DNA from: Frateuria defendens
Lineage (GTDB): Bacteria > Pseudomonadota > Gammaproteobacteria > Xanthomonadales > Rhodanobacteraceae
Direction of reading: 5' to 3'
Assembly (NCBI RefSeq): GCF_001182895.1
Contig: NZ_LFQR01000026.1
Span: forward strand, 1-44,579
Length of the DNA stretch: 44,579 nt
The notes under the pieces are model-generated. The model did no database searches. It worked only from the letters and a program-made list of their open reading frames with translations, and had not been told where the DNA came from. The position numbers and the translations under genes were made by a program. Of the stretch, positions 15,817 through 24,464 are shown in pieces. Every line of letters begins with the position of its first letter. Position 1 is the first letter of the stretch.

Positions 15817-17418
15817 ATGAGTTCCCGCATCCAGACACTCGACATCTCCCCGGTGGGCCGGGTCGAGGGCGACCTCGACGTGCGCGTGGAAATCGAGGAC
15901 GGCGTCGTCACCAGCGCCTGGACCCAGGCCGAGCTGTTCCGCGGCTTCGAGATCATCCTGCGCGACAAGGACCCGCAGGCCGGCCTGATCGTCACCCCGC
16001 GCGCCTGCGGCATCTGCGGCGCCTCGCACCTGACCTGCGCGGCCTGGGCCCTGGACACCGCCTGGAGCACGGAGGTGCCGCGCAACGCGATCCTGGCCCG
16101 CAACCTGGGGCAGATCGTGGAGACGCTGCAATCCATCCCGCGCTCGTTCTACGGCTTCTACGGCGTGGACCTCGTCAACAAGAACTACCGCCACAGCGCC
16201 TATTACGAGGAAGCACTGCGGCGCTTCGCGCCGTTCACCGGCAGCGCCTACGAGCGCGGCATCGGCGTGTCCGGCAAGCCGGTGGAGATCTACGCCCTGC
16301 TCGGCGGGCAGTGGCCGCATTCGAGCTACATGGTGCCCGGCGGCGTGATGAGCGCGCCGACGCTGACCGACGTCACCCGCGCCTGGTCGATCCTCGAATA
16401 CTTCCGCCGCAACTGGCTGGAGCCGGCGCTGCTCGGCTGCTCGCTGGAACGCTACGAGGAAATCCAGAGCTACGACGACTTCCAGGCCTGGCTGGACGAA
16501 AACCCGGCGCACGCCGGCTCCGACCTCGGCCTCTACTGGCGCATGGGCCTGGACATCGGCCTGCACCGCTACGGCCGCGGCCACCAGCGCTACGTGAGCT
16601 GGGGCTACCTGCCCCACGAGGACCGCTACCAGCACCCGACCATCGCCGGCCGCGCCGCCACGCTGGTGGCCCGCGGCGGCGTGTACGACGCCGCGCTCGA
16701 CCGCTACCTGCCGATGGAGCAGGACGCCACCCGCGAGAACCTGCTGCACGCCTGGTACGACGAGGGCGGCGAAGACGTGCATCCGTTCGAGCGCGAAACG
16801 CGGCCCACCCAGGACAACGCCCACGACTACGCCGGCAAGTACACCTGGTCCAGCGCCGTGCGCCACGCCGAGTTCGGCCGCCTGGAAGCGGGCCCGCTGG
16901 CGCGCCAGCTGATGGCGGCCCAGCCGGGCGCGGAACCCTGGCAATACCGCAACGGCTTCCTCCGCGACTGCCTGCGCCGGCTCGGCGGCGCCAGCGCCCA
17001 CCTGCGCGTGCTGGCGCGCCTGCACGAAACGGTGATGCTCTACCGCCAGGCCGAACGCATCCTGCGCGAGTTCCGCCTCAACGACCCGTGGTACATCAAG
17101 CCGCGCGATCGCGACGGCCGCGGCTGGGGCGCCACCGAGGCGGCACGCGGCGCGCTCAGCCACTGGATCGAGGTCGAGGGCGGCAAGATCAAGAACTACC
17201 AGATCGTGGCGCCCACCACCTGGAACGTGGGCCCGCGCGACGCCGAGGGCGTGCGCGGCCCGATCGAGGAGGCGCTGATCGGCACCCCGGTACGCGACCC
17301 CACCGACCCGGTGGAAGTGGGCCACGTGGCACGCTCGTTCGACTCCTGCCTGGTCTGCACCGTGCACGCGCACGACGCCTTGAGCGGCGAGGAACTGGCG
17401 CGGTTCCGGCTGGGGTAA
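15817..17418 (+). CDS. Second [NiFe]-hydrogenase large subunit, group 2a-like with C-terminal propeptide
   Basis: 533 aa. The N-terminal motif is PRACGICGASH (C64, C67) and the C-terminal motif DSCLVCTVH (C511, C514, H517). A 16-residue tail (AHDALSGEELARFRLG) follows His517 and must be removed during maturation. Regulatory hydrogenases of the HupV/HoxC type are known to lack such a tail, so this looks catalytic. N-terminal LDISPVGRVEGDLDVRVE and the GQWPHSSYMVPGG block are typical of cyanobacterial HupL, where the protease is HupW. No HupW, histidine kinase (HupT/HoxJ) or response regulator (HupR/HoxA) is nearby. Probable role: cytosolic or membrane-associated uptake of H2, perhaps at low concentration. 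Its electron acceptor is not encoded here. Confidence 0.92.
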   Translation: MSSRIQTLDISPVGRVEGDLDVRVEIEDGVVTSAWTQAELFRGFEIILRDKDPQAGLIVTPRACGICGASHLTCAAWALDTAWSTEVPRNAILARNLGQIVETLQSIPRSFYGFYGVDLVNKNYRHSAYYEEALRRFAPFTGSAYERGIGVSGKPVEIYALLGGQWPHSSYMVPGGVMSAPTLTDVTRAWSILEYFRRNWLEPALLGCSLERYEEIQSYDDFQAWLDENPAHAGSDLGLYWRMGLDIGLHRYGRGHQRYVSWGYLPHEDRYQHPTIAGRAATLVARGGVYDAALDRYLPMEQDATRENLLHAWYDEGGEDVHPFERETRPTQDNAHDYAGKYTWSSAVRHAEFGRLEAGPLARQLMAAQPGAEPWQYRNGFLRDCLRRLGGASAHLRVLARLHETVMLYRQAERILREFRLNDPWYIKPRDRDGRGWGATEAARGALSHWIEVEGGKIKNYQIVAPTTWNVGPRDAEGVRGPIEEALIGTPVRDPTDPVEVGHVARSFDSCLVCTVHAHDALSGEELARFRLG

Positions 17419-17473
17419 GCGCCTGTTCGCGATCTCCCTGCTGGTGTCCGCGAGGGAGGGCTTGCTGTGCTGT

Positions 17474-17531
17474 TGAAGCCCTGTCGCAAGCTGGCCGGCT
17501 TTCGGCCGGCCCGATTGCGACAAGCGCTTCA
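17474..17531. terminator. Long stem-loop between convergent hydrogenase and fdhD
   Basis: Nested complementary arms: TGAAGC/GCTTCA outside, TGTCGCAA/TTGCGACA in the middle and a GGCCGG/CCGGCC core around a CTTT-type loop, with small internal loops. It lies 55 nt after the hydrogenase stop and may end both convergent transcripts, or be a dispersed repeat. A second small hairpin TCCGGC-CTGC-GCCGGA follows at 17585-17600. The remainder of 17419-17710 holds no gene I can recognise. Confidence 0.5.
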
Positions 17532-17710
17532 GTTCAATCCAGATGTGCGGCCCTGGGTGACCAGCTTCGCTGTGGTGAAGCGCCTCCGGCCTGCGCCGGA
17601 ACGACGAGCAAGAGCGGAGTCACTGCGTCCGCACACATGGCTACCGCAAAAAAACGCACTCCATTGGCCCCAGCGCATCCGGCAGGATCGTGAACAGGCT
17701 CCGAGAAGGC

Positions 17711-18523
17711 TCAGGGAATCGCGTCGCGCAGCCGCTGCGGATGGCTGTACACCACATGCCGGCCAGGGCGCACGAAGCCGGTCAGGGTCAAGTTGCTGGC
17801 CTGGGCCAGCCCCACCGCCAGCGCCGTGGGCGCGGAGATCGCGGCCAGCAGGCCGACGCCCAGGCTGGCCGCCTTGGTGACCATCTCGTAGCTGGCGCGG
17901 CTGGTCACCAGCACGAAGCCGCCGCGCATGTCCACGCCTTCGCGGCTCAACGCGCCCAGCAGCTTGTCGAGGGCGTTGTGGCGTCCCACGTCCTCGCGCA
18001 CGTGGAGGATCCCGCCTTCGGGCGACGCCCACGCCGCCGCGTGCACGGCACCCGTGCGGCGGTTGAGGGGCTGGTGCTGCGCCAGCGCGTCCAGGGCCCG
18101 CTCCAGCGCATCGGCGGCGAGCACCGGCCCGTCCGGCACCTTCGGCAGGGGCCGCAGCACGTCTTCCAGGTGACGGCTGCCGCAGAGTCCGCAGCCGCTG
18201 CGCCCCGGCAGCAGGCGGGCCGATCCGGCGTCCACGGCCTCTACGCCGCCGGCGTCGATGTCCACCACGTAGCCTTCCAGCTGCTCGTGCACGGTCACGC
18301 CGCGGATGTCGCTCGCCTGCGCCACGCGCCCCTCGCTCAGCGAGAAGCCGTGGGCGAAATCCTCCAGGTCGGCGGGCGTGGCCATCATCACCGCGAAGGC
18401 CTCGCCGTTGTAGCGCAGCTCGACCGGCGCCTCCTCGGCCAGCCAGTCCTCGCCCTGCTGCTGGCCTGCGCCCTGGTGAACGATGACGCCGCGACGCGCC
18501 AGGCCGAGAGGCGCTGCGCTCAT
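17711..18523 (-). CDS. fdhD: FdhD, sulfurtransferase for formate dehydrogenase
   Basis: 270 aa of normal length. The hallmark double-Cys loop is present in SGCGLCGSRH; in E. coli these Cys carry sulfur from IscS to the bis-MGD cofactor of formate dehydrogenase. Other family blocks are ELRYNGEAFAVMMATP, DLEDFAHGFSLSEG, VREDVGRHNALDKL and VTSRASYEMVTKAA. It lies 54 nt after modC at the end of the molybdenum operon. No formate dehydrogenase is present in the window, so the client enzyme must lie elsewhere. ATG at 18523. Confidence 0.96.
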   Translation of the reverse strand: MSAAPLGLARRGVIVHQGAGQQQGEDWLAEEAPVELRYNGEAFAVMMATPADLEDFAHGFSLSEGRVAQASDIRGVTVHEQLEGYVVDIDAGGVEAVDAGSARLLPGRSGCGLCGSRHLEDVLRPLPKVPDGPVLAADALERALDALAQHQPLNRRTGAVHAAAWASPEGGILHVREDVGRHNALDKLLGALSREGVDMRGGFVLVTSRASYEMVTKAASLGVGLLAAISAPTALAVGLAQASNLTLTGFVRPGRHVVYSHPQRLRDAIP

Positions 18524-18577
18524 GAGGCCACCGCGATGCGTACGTGATCGAGCATGCCGGCGATCATAGGCTCGTCT

Positions 18578-19564
18578 TCATGCGATGGGCCAGCAGCGGA
18601 TCGCGTCCGGCGGCAGCGACAGCCTGGGCGCCGCCGGCAGTTCGAAGCCCGGCGGCGGTTCCACCCACAGCCGCGCCTGCCCGCAGCGCAGGCCGAGGTA
18701 GCTGCCGTGCGCGCCGGTCTGGCGCAGCTCGAACGACGCGGCGATGGCGCCCTCCGGCGCCGACGCCGGCTCGTGCACCCGCACCGCCGCGGGCGCGATG
18801 TGCCAGTCCACCGGCGTGCCGTCGGGCAGATCCGTGTGCACCGGCACGGCCGTTTCCGCCTGCAGCCAGGCCAGACGCTGGGCCCCGGGCGCGCCGACGA
18901 TGCGCCCGCGCTGCACGTTGCGCAGCCCAAGCAGCCGCGCCACCGCGCCGCTGGCCGGCCGCGCGTGGACTTCTTCCGGCGTGCCCAACTGCACGATGCG
19001 CCGGCGGTGCATCAGCACCAGGCGGTCGGCGACCGCGGCCAGCGCGGGGTCGTGGCTGACGGCCAGCGTGGGGATGGCGGCCTCGTGCACTTCCGCGATC
19101 AGCTCGGCCAGCACCTCGTCGCGGGTGGCCGGGTCCAGGGCCGAGGTGGGCTCGTCCAGCAGCAGCAGGCGTGGGCGCCGGGCCAGCGCGCGGGCCAGCG
19201 CCACGCGCTGCTGCTGGCCGCCAGACAGCGAGGCGGGCCAGCGCTCGGCCAGCGCCGCCATGCCCACGCGCTCCAGCCACGCCATCGCCGCTTCGCGGCG
19301 GCGCGGGCCGCGCAGGGCGAAGGCGACGTTCTCCCAGGCGCGCAGGTGCGGGAACAAGGCATGCCCCTGCGGCAGGTAGCCCACGGCGCGCCGCTGCGGC
19401 GGCAGGCCGTCGAACGGTTCGCCGCGCGCCGGCAGCAGGCCGGCGATGGCGCGCAGCAGCAGCGACTTGCCCTCGCCACTGGCGCCCAGCAGGACGGTGA
19501 CCCCTGCCACCTCGAAGCGAGCATGCAGCGCCACCGGATGCTCGATGCGGTAGTCGACGAGCAT
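18578..19564 (-). CDS. modC: ModC, molybdate/tungstate ABC transporter ATP-binding protein
   Basis: 328 aa. ABC domain with Walker [10 protein letters not shown]-loop [12 protein letters not shown], signature LSGGQQQR and Walker [13 protein letters not shown], then H-loop LAVSHDP. A C-terminal TOBE/Mop-like oxyanion-binding region (about 225-328) is typical of ModC. The start ATG at 19564 shares one base with the modB stop (TGATG). It couples ATP hydrolysis to oxyanion import with ModA and ModB. Confidence 0.95.
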   Translation of the reverse strand: MLVDYRIEHPVALHARFEVAGVTVLLGASGEGKSLLLRAIAGLLPARGEPFDGLPPQRRAVGYLPQGHALFPHLRAWENVAFALRGPRRREAAMAWLERVGMAALAERWPASLSGGQQQRVALARALARRPRLLLLDEPTSALDPATRDEVLAELIAEVHEAAIPTLAVSHDPALAAVADRLVLMHRRRIVQLGTPEEVHARPASGAVARLLGLRNVQRGRIVGAPGAQRLAWLQAETAVPVHTDLPDGTPVDWHIAPAAVRVHEPASAPEGAIAASFELRQTGAHGSYLGLRCGQARLWVEPPPGFELPAAPRLSLPPDAIRCWPIA

Positions 19565-20346
19565 CACGACAGCCGCCTGCGCACCGCCATGCCGAGGGTC
19601 AGCGGCAACGGCAGCGCCACCAGGAAGAACACCCACAGCAGCGGGTACACGGCGTCCAGCCCGAAATCCTGCAGGTTCACCCACAGCTTCACCGGGATGC
19701 CCTGCGGGTAGTAGGCGACGATCAGCACGGCGCCGAACTCGCCCAGCGCGCGCACCCAGGCCAGCGCCACGGCGGCCGCCAGGCCCAGCCGCGCCAGCGG
19801 AAGGCTCACCTGGACGAAGCTGCGCCACGGCGAAAGCCCAAGTGTCAGCGCGATCTGCTCCAGTTCGCGCGGTACGCCCTCGAACGCCGTGCGCGCCGCC
19901 ATCACGTAATAAGGCAGCGCGGCATAGCACTGCGCCAGCACGAAGGCCGGCGCCGAGTTGGTGAGCAGCAGCCCAGCCCGCTCCAGCAGGCGGCCGGCCG
20001 GCCCATAGGGGCCATACACGGCGGCCAGCAGCAGGCCCATCGCCAGCGGCGGCGTGAGCAGGGCCGCGAGCAGCAGGGCATCGACCAGCCATTGGCCGCG
20101 CACGCGATACCGCGCCAGCCACCAGGCGAGCGGCGTGCCCAGCGCCACGATCGGCACCAGCGCCAGCAGGCTGTAGCCCAGCGACACCCGTACGGCGCCG
20201 CCGTCGCCATGGGCGAAGCCGAAGTGCCGCCAATCGGTGGCCAGCAGCAGGCCGGCGAAGGGGACGGCGAGCAGCAGCAGGGCCAGCGCCGCCGGCAGCG
20301 CGGACAGCCGCGGGCGGAAAGGCGCCGGCCCGGGCGATGACGTCAC
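19564..20346 (-). CDS. modB: ModB, molybdate/tungstate ABC transporter permease
   Basis: 260 aa with about six hydrophobic segments and the EAA-type loop [20 protein letters not shown] that contacts the ATPase. I chose a GTG start at 20346, because it overlaps the modA stop in a GTGA arrangement that matches the other overlaps of this operon; the open frame continues far upstream without a plausible product. Pairs with ModA and ModC. Confidence 0.92.
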   Translation of the reverse strand: MTSSPGPAPFRPRLSALPAALALLLLAVPFAGLLLATDWRHFGFAHGDGGAVRVSLGYSLLALVPIVALGTPLAWWLARYRVRGQWLVDALLLAALLTPPLAMGLLLAAVYGPYGPAGRLLERAGLLLTNSAPAFVLAQCYAALPYYVMAARTAFEGVPRELEQIALTLGLSPWRSFVQVSLPLARLGLAAAVALAWVRALGEFGAVLIVAYYPQGIPVKLWVNLQDFGLDAVYPLLWVFFLVALPLPLTLGMAVRRRLS

Positions 20347-21257
20347 AGGGCGTCGCCGTGCGGCGGGTCGTAGCCGCGCTCGCGGAACATCGCCTGCCCT
20401 GCGGCCGCCTGCAGCAGGCGCACAAAATCGGCGCCGAGCGCGGGCTGCCCGGCATTGCCCAGCACGGCGGCGTAGAACACCAGCGGCTGCGCCTTCAGCA
20501 CCTTGCCGTCGGCCAGGCTGAGGCTGGCCTGCGCGTACCAGGACGCCTGCATGGCCGGCTGCGCCAGGTCGATCTCGTCGGGGAGATCGACGGTGGGCAG
20601 ATGATGCGAATAGGCCGCGCTGGCATAGCCGATGGCCGCGTCGATCTGGCCGGCCTGGAGCCGCGACATCAGCGAGGGCTCGGCGAAGATCTGGCCCGGG
20701 TTCTGCAACGCGCCGGCCACCTGCTCCAGCAGGTGCGGCTGGCGGTAGTAACGCTCGGCCAGCTGCAACGCGAGCAGGGCATTGGCGCCTTGCGGATCCA
20801 CCGCGGGGTCGGTGCGGCCGAAGCGCAGGCCGGGTTGGCGCAGCACCTCGTACCAGGTTTTCTCGCCGCGCTTCGCGGCGGCGAAATCCGCGGCGAAGCG
20901 GCTGCCGGGGCTGTAGATCACCACCATCCGCGTGCTGGCCACCGGCACGACATGTTCCACCAGGCCCGCCTGCTGCAACACCTTCATCGGCCCCGGCGTG
21001 ATGGCCACGAACACATCCGCCTGCATCTGTTTCGCCGCCAGCAGCCGCGCGAGCGCGAAGGAGCCCTGGCCGATGCCCTGGTAGCCGGCCTGGTGCGCCT
21101 TGGCGAAGGCCGGGCCGAGCGACTGGTCCATCACCACGCCCATCGAGCCGGCGTAGGCCACGCGCAGCACCGGCGCATCGCCGGCCGAGGCGGCCGCGCC
21201 GCAGAGCATCAGCAGCGGCGCCAGCCAGCGCGCCAGGAAGGCACAACCGCGCTTCAT
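20343..21257 (-). CDS. wtpA: Molybdate/tungstate-binding periplasmic protein (WtpA/ModA-like)
   Basis: 304 aa with a signal peptide ([20 protein letters not shown], cleavage near ASA-GDA). The mature part begins [17 protein letters not shown] and contains [16 protein letters not shown], a block I associate with WtpA-type tungstate/molybdate binders rather than E. coli-type ModA. It delivers oxyanion to ModB. The ATG at 21257 overlaps the preceding small gene by 4 nt. Selectivity for Mo or W cannot be told from the sequence alone. Confidence 0.85.
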   Translation of the reverse strand: MKRGCAFLARWLAPLLMLCGAAASAGDAPVLRVAYAGSMGVVMDQSLGPAFAKAHQAGYQGIGQGSFALARLLAAKQMQADVFVAITPGPMKVLQQAGLVEHVVPVASTRMVVIYSPGSRFAADFAAAKRGEKTWYEVLRQPGLRFGRTDPAVDPQGANALLALQLAERYYRQPHLLEQVAGALQNPGQIFAEPSLMSRLQAGQIDAAIGYASAAYSHHLPTVDLPDEIDLAQPAMQASWYAQASLSLADGKVLKAQPLVFYAAVLGNAGQPALGADFVRLLQAAAGQAMFRERGYDPPHGDAL

Positions 21258-21604
21258 GCCCTGCCCTCCCGGCCGCCGCGGCGATGGCGCACGCTGTCGC
21301 GCACGTCCACGTCGAACAGCAGTTCCAGCGCCTCCCCATCGGGCACCGGCAGCGTCATCGGCAAGCCCTCGCGGCTGGGCAGGCGCGCGGCGAACGCGCG
21401 CACCTCGCCGTCGTTCAGCACCACGCGCCAGCCCTCGCCGTCGCGCTGCCAGCCGGGCGCCTCGCCCAGGGCCAGCTGCTGGCGCTCCACCCGCCCGTCG
21501 GGCCAGTGCGTGCGGTTGCCCACCGCGGCGCCGTCGAGCAGTTGCGCCAGCTCCGCCTCGTCGATGCGCAGGCGCAGCGCCTGGCCTTGCAATTGCACTT
21601 TCAT
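21254..21604 (-). CDS. Small DUF7009-like protein in the molybdenum operon
   Basis: 116 aa, no signal peptide or membrane helix. It begins MKVQLQGQALRLRIDEAELAQLLDGA and ends with an Arg-rich tail. I recall similar short proteins named DUF7009, with an MKLRIxGNSIRLRL-like N-terminus, but cannot confirm this. It overlaps mobA upstream and modA downstream, each by 4 nt (ATGA), so it is co-translated with the cofactor and transport genes. A role in molybdate or molybdopterin handling is inferred from this position alone. Confidence 0.75.
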   Translation of the reverse strand: MKVQLQGQALRLRIDEAELAQLLDGAAVGNRTHWPDGRVERQQLALGEAPGWQRDGEGWRVVLNDGEVRAFAARLPSREGLPMTLPVPDGEALELLFDVDVRDSVRHRRGGREGRA

Positions 21605-22173
21605 CCGGTCACCTCGTTCCACCCGGCTTCGGTATTGCAGTCCGCCAGCTGCCGCGCCTCGGCGGCATCCAGCGGGATGTCTTCGCCGCCCAGGGCGGCC
21701 TGCAGGGCGCGCAGCGAGCGCCGGCGCGGTTCCTGTTGCAGCAGTTCGCGCAGCAGCGCGCGGCTGCGTCCGTCCAGGCGCAGGCGCAGCGGCAGCACGT
21801 GGCCGGCGAAGGCGAGGCAGCGCGCATCCGGCCGTTCGCGGCGCAGCCGTTGCAGGAGCGTGGCCTGCAGCCGCGGCATGTCCACCGGGATCACCAGCAG
21901 CTCGGCCTCGCCGGCCAGCACCGCAGCGACGCCGGCGAGGCCGCCCAGCGGGCCGGCCTGCGGCTGCGCGTCGGCGATGCCCGCGTAATCCGGGCGATCG
22001 CCGCTGACGCGGGCCTCGGCCACGCCGGCCTCGCGCAGCACGGCGAGCTGGTGCTCGATCAACGGCCGCCCCTGCCAGGGCAACAGCGCCTTGTCGCGCC
22101 CCATGCGCGAGGACAGGCCGCCGGCCAGCACCACGCCGATGCACGGCAAGGGCTCAGCGACCGTATCCGGCAT
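21601..22173 (-). CDS. mobA: MobA, molybdenum cofactor guanylyltransferase
   Basis: 190 aa. The nucleotidyltransferase signature is VVLAGGLSSRMGRDKALLPW, with GPLGGLAG and IPVDMPRL further in, as in E. coli MobA. It joins GMP to Mo-molybdopterin, forming MGD and then bis-MGD for DMSO-reductase-type enzymes such as formate dehydrogenases. This fits the fdhD gene in the same operon. It starts 39 nt after moeA ends. Confidence 0.93.
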   Translation of the reverse strand: MPDTVAEPLPCIGVVLAGGLSSRMGRDKALLPWQGRPLIEHQLAVLREAGVAEARVSGDRPDYAGIADAQPQAGPLGGLAGVAAVLAGEAELLVIPVDMPRLQATLLQRLRRERPDARCLAFAGHVLPLRLRLDGRSRALLRELLQQEPRRRSLRALQAALGGEDIPLDAAEARQLADCNTEAGWNEVTG

Positions 22174-22212
22174 CGGCCGTTCCGGCGGGACAGGTCCGGG
22201 CGGACCGGGCTT

Positions 22213-23466
22213 TCACGCCTCGCTCCAGCCCCATGACGGGCTTTCCAGATGGCCCAGGCCGTGGGCGTCCACCAGCGTCCCGGCCGGCAGTTCCATGGCT
22301 TCGCCGGGAATCCTGATCCAGGCATTGGCCTCGGCCAGCGGCCGGATGCGGTAGGACTCCTGCCCGGGCAGCACGACGGCGGCGAGCCGACCCGCGGCGT
22401 CCAGTTCCAGGCGCGATTTCAGGTAGAAGTGCAGGCGCGGCTTCTTGGCGTAGGCCGCGGCCAGCGGCACCTGCCACGGCCGCTCGCGCGGCAGGCCCAG
22501 CATGGCGCGCAGCGCCGGCTCCACGAAGAAGCGCAGCCCCGCCGCCACCGCCATGGGGTTGCCGGGCAGGCCGAAGAACAGCGTGCCGTCGGGCAGGCGC
22601 GCGAACAGCAGGGGCTTGCCGGGGCGGATCGCCACCTTGTGGAACAGCACCTCGGCCCCCAGCCGCTGCAGCGCGAGGGGCACGAAGTCGTAGCGGCCCA
22701 TGGAGACCGCGCCGGTGGAGATCAGCATCTGCGCGCCGGCGGCGCGGGCACGCCCGGCCGCGGCGAGGAAGGCGTCCACGTCGTCGCCCACGGTTTCGGC
22801 GTGCACCAGCTCGGCGCCGGCGCGCGGGACCCGCGCGGCCAGGAACGGGCCGTTGGAATTGCGGATCTGCCCCGGCCCCAACGGCACGGCGGGGTCGTCG
22901 ACCAGCTCGCGGCCCGTGCACAGCACCGCCACCCGCGGCCGGACCGCGACCTCGACGCGGGCCACGCCCAGGGCCGAGAGCAGCATCAGGTGCTGGGGCG
23001 CCAGCAGGCTGCCGGCAGCCAGCACGGGCTCGCCCGCGGCCACGTCGGAACCGGCGCGGCGCACGTTCTGCCCCGGCGCCACCTCGGCCAGCAGGCGCAC
23101 TCGGGGGGGCGCGTCCAGCCGTTCGGTCTGCTCCAGCGGAATGACCCGATCCAGCCCGTCGGGCAGGCGCGCGCCAGTCATGATTTCCCAGGCACCGTGT
23201 GCGCGGCCGCGCGCGGCATCGCCGGCGGCCTGCTCGCCTTCGATGGGCCATGCACTGCCGGCCGGCAGCGGCTCGGCACCGCCGCCGAGCGCGTAGCCGT
23301 CCATGGCCGAGTTGTCGAACGGCGGCAGGGCAACGTCGCTCGCCACCGCCCGCGCCAGCACGCGGCCCAGGGCGGCGGCGCCGGCACAGTCCTCCGCCGG
23401 CACCGGCGTGCAGGCATCGAGGATGATCCGCTGCGCGTCGGCGGGTTCGAGCAGGGCATGGCTCAT
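22213..23466 (-). CDS. moeA: MoeA, molybdopterin molybdenumtransferase
   Basis: 417 aa of usual length. Family blocks: LPPFDNSAMDGYA near the N-terminus, TGARLPDGLDRVIPLEQ, VLCTGRELVDD, ISTGAVSMGRYDFV and GLPGNPMAVA. It inserts molybdate into adenylylated molybdopterin. The ATG at 23466 overlaps the preceding MoaC-MoaB stop (ATGA); the frame is open upstream, but the domain begins at this start. Confidence 0.96.
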   Translation of the reverse strand: MSHALLEPADAQRIILDACTPVPAEDCAGAAALGRVLARAVASDVALPPFDNSAMDGYALGGGAEPLPAGSAWPIEGEQAAGDAARGRAHGAWEIMTGARLPDGLDRVIPLEQTERLDAPPRVRLLAEVAPGQNVRRAGSDVAAGEPVLAAGSLLAPQHLMLLSALGVARVEVAVRPRVAVLCTGRELVDDPAVPLGPGQIRNSNGPFLAARVPRAGAELVHAETVGDDVDAFLAAAGRARAAGAQMLISTGAVSMGRYDFVPLALQRLGAEVLFHKVAIRPGKPLLFARLPDGTLFFGLPGNPMAVAAGLRFFVEPALRAMLGLPRERPWQVPLAAAYAKKPRLHFYLKSRLELDAAGRLAAVVLPGQESYRIRPLAEANAWIRIPGEAMELPAGTLVDAHGLGHLESPSWGWSEA

Positions 23467-24461
23467 GCGTGGCCCCCGCCTGCCGCCATGTCCAGGGCAT
23501 GGGCGAGGATCGGCGCGAGGATGTCCATGCCCTCGGCGACGGCCTTGGCGCTGCCAGGCAGGGCGATCACCAGCGTGCCCTGCACCAGCACGGCGTCGGC
23601 GCGGCTCAGCCAGGCCAGCGGTGTGTGCCGGCCGCTCTCGCTGCGGAACAGCTCGCCGATGCCGGCCACGTGGCGGTCGGCGACCCGCGCCAGCGCTTCG
23701 GGCGTGCAGTCGCGTGGGCCCAGGCCCGTGCCGCCGGTGCACAGCACCAGCCGGACGCCGGCGTCGGCGAGTTCGCGCAGGCGCGCGGCCAGGGATGCCT
23801 CGTCGTCCGGGCGCAACTCGGCGGGGCCGGCCTCGGCGCCCAGCGCGCGCAGGCGCTCGACCAGCAGCGGACCGGAGACGTCCTCGTAGTCGCCGCGGCT
23901 GGCGCGGTCGCTCAGCGTGACCACCGCCGCCGCCACGCCCTCCAGCCGCGCCGCCGCGCGGGGGCGGTAGTGCGCGCGCTCGGCGTCGCTGAGGCCGTCC
24001 GGGTGCAGCCACAGCCCTTTCTTGCCGCCCTCCTTGAACAGCAGCCGGATGCCGCCGATCGACAGGGCCGGCTGCACCGGCTTGGTCAGGTCGTAGAGCG
24101 TGAGCAGCGCGGCGCTGGCGCCGGCCAGGGCTTCCATCTCCACCCCGGTGCGGGCGAAGGTAGCCACTTCGCAATAGACGCGGATGGCCTGGCGCTCCGG
24201 TACGCGCTCGCAGCGCACCTCGATGTAGTCCAGCGGCAGCGGATGGCACAACGGCATCAGCTGCGGGGCGTTCTTGGCGCCCTGCAGGCCGGCGACCTCG
24301 GCCATGGCGATGGCGTCGCCCTTGGGCAGGCGCCCTTCCGCGATGTCTTCATAGGCGCTGCCGGCGTGCAGCTCGCCCACGGCCACCGCGCGGCGCGCGG
24401 TGGCGCGCTTGCGGCGCACGTCGGCCATGTGGAAGTGGGCGCGTGGTTCGCGCTCGGGCAT
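23463..24461 (-). CDS. moaCB: MoaC-MoaB (MogA-like) fusion protein
   Basis: 332 aa, two enzymes in one chain. Residues about 1-165 are MoaC (cyclic pyranopterin monophosphate synthase): the active-site region is MPLCHPLPLDYIEV, with KGDAIAMAEVAGLQGAK and ARTGVEMEALAG. Residues about 170-330 are MoaB/MogA (molybdopterin adenylyltransferase): VVTLSDRASRGDYEDVSGP and LCTGGTGLGPRDCTPEAL. The fusion links an early and a late step of the pathway. Such fusions occur in other bacteria. It starts 3 nt after moaA ends and overlaps moeA by 4 nt. Confidence 0.95.
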   Translation of the reverse strand: MPEREPRAHFHMADVRRKRATARRAVAVGELHAGSAYEDIAEGRLPKGDAIAMAEVAGLQGAKNAPQLMPLCHPLPLDYIEVRCERVPERQAIRVYCEVATFARTGVEMEALAGASAALLTLYDLTKPVQPALSIGGIRLLFKEGGKKGLWLHPDGLSDAERAHYRPRAAARLEGVAAAVVTLSDRASRGDYEDVSGPLLVERLRALGAEAGPAELRPDDEASLAARLRELADAGVRLVLCTGGTGLGPRDCTPEALARVADRHVAGIGELFRSESGRHTPLAWLSRADAVLVQGTLVIALPGSAKAVAEGMDILAPILAHALDMAAGGGHA

Positions 24462-24464
24462 GAA

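Noticed and set aside
14833-17418. Interpretation of the plus-strand hydrogenase as HupUV/HoxBC regulatory hydrogenase
   Set aside because: The large subunit has a C-terminal propeptide, sensor hydrogenases do not, and no kinase or response regulator is near.
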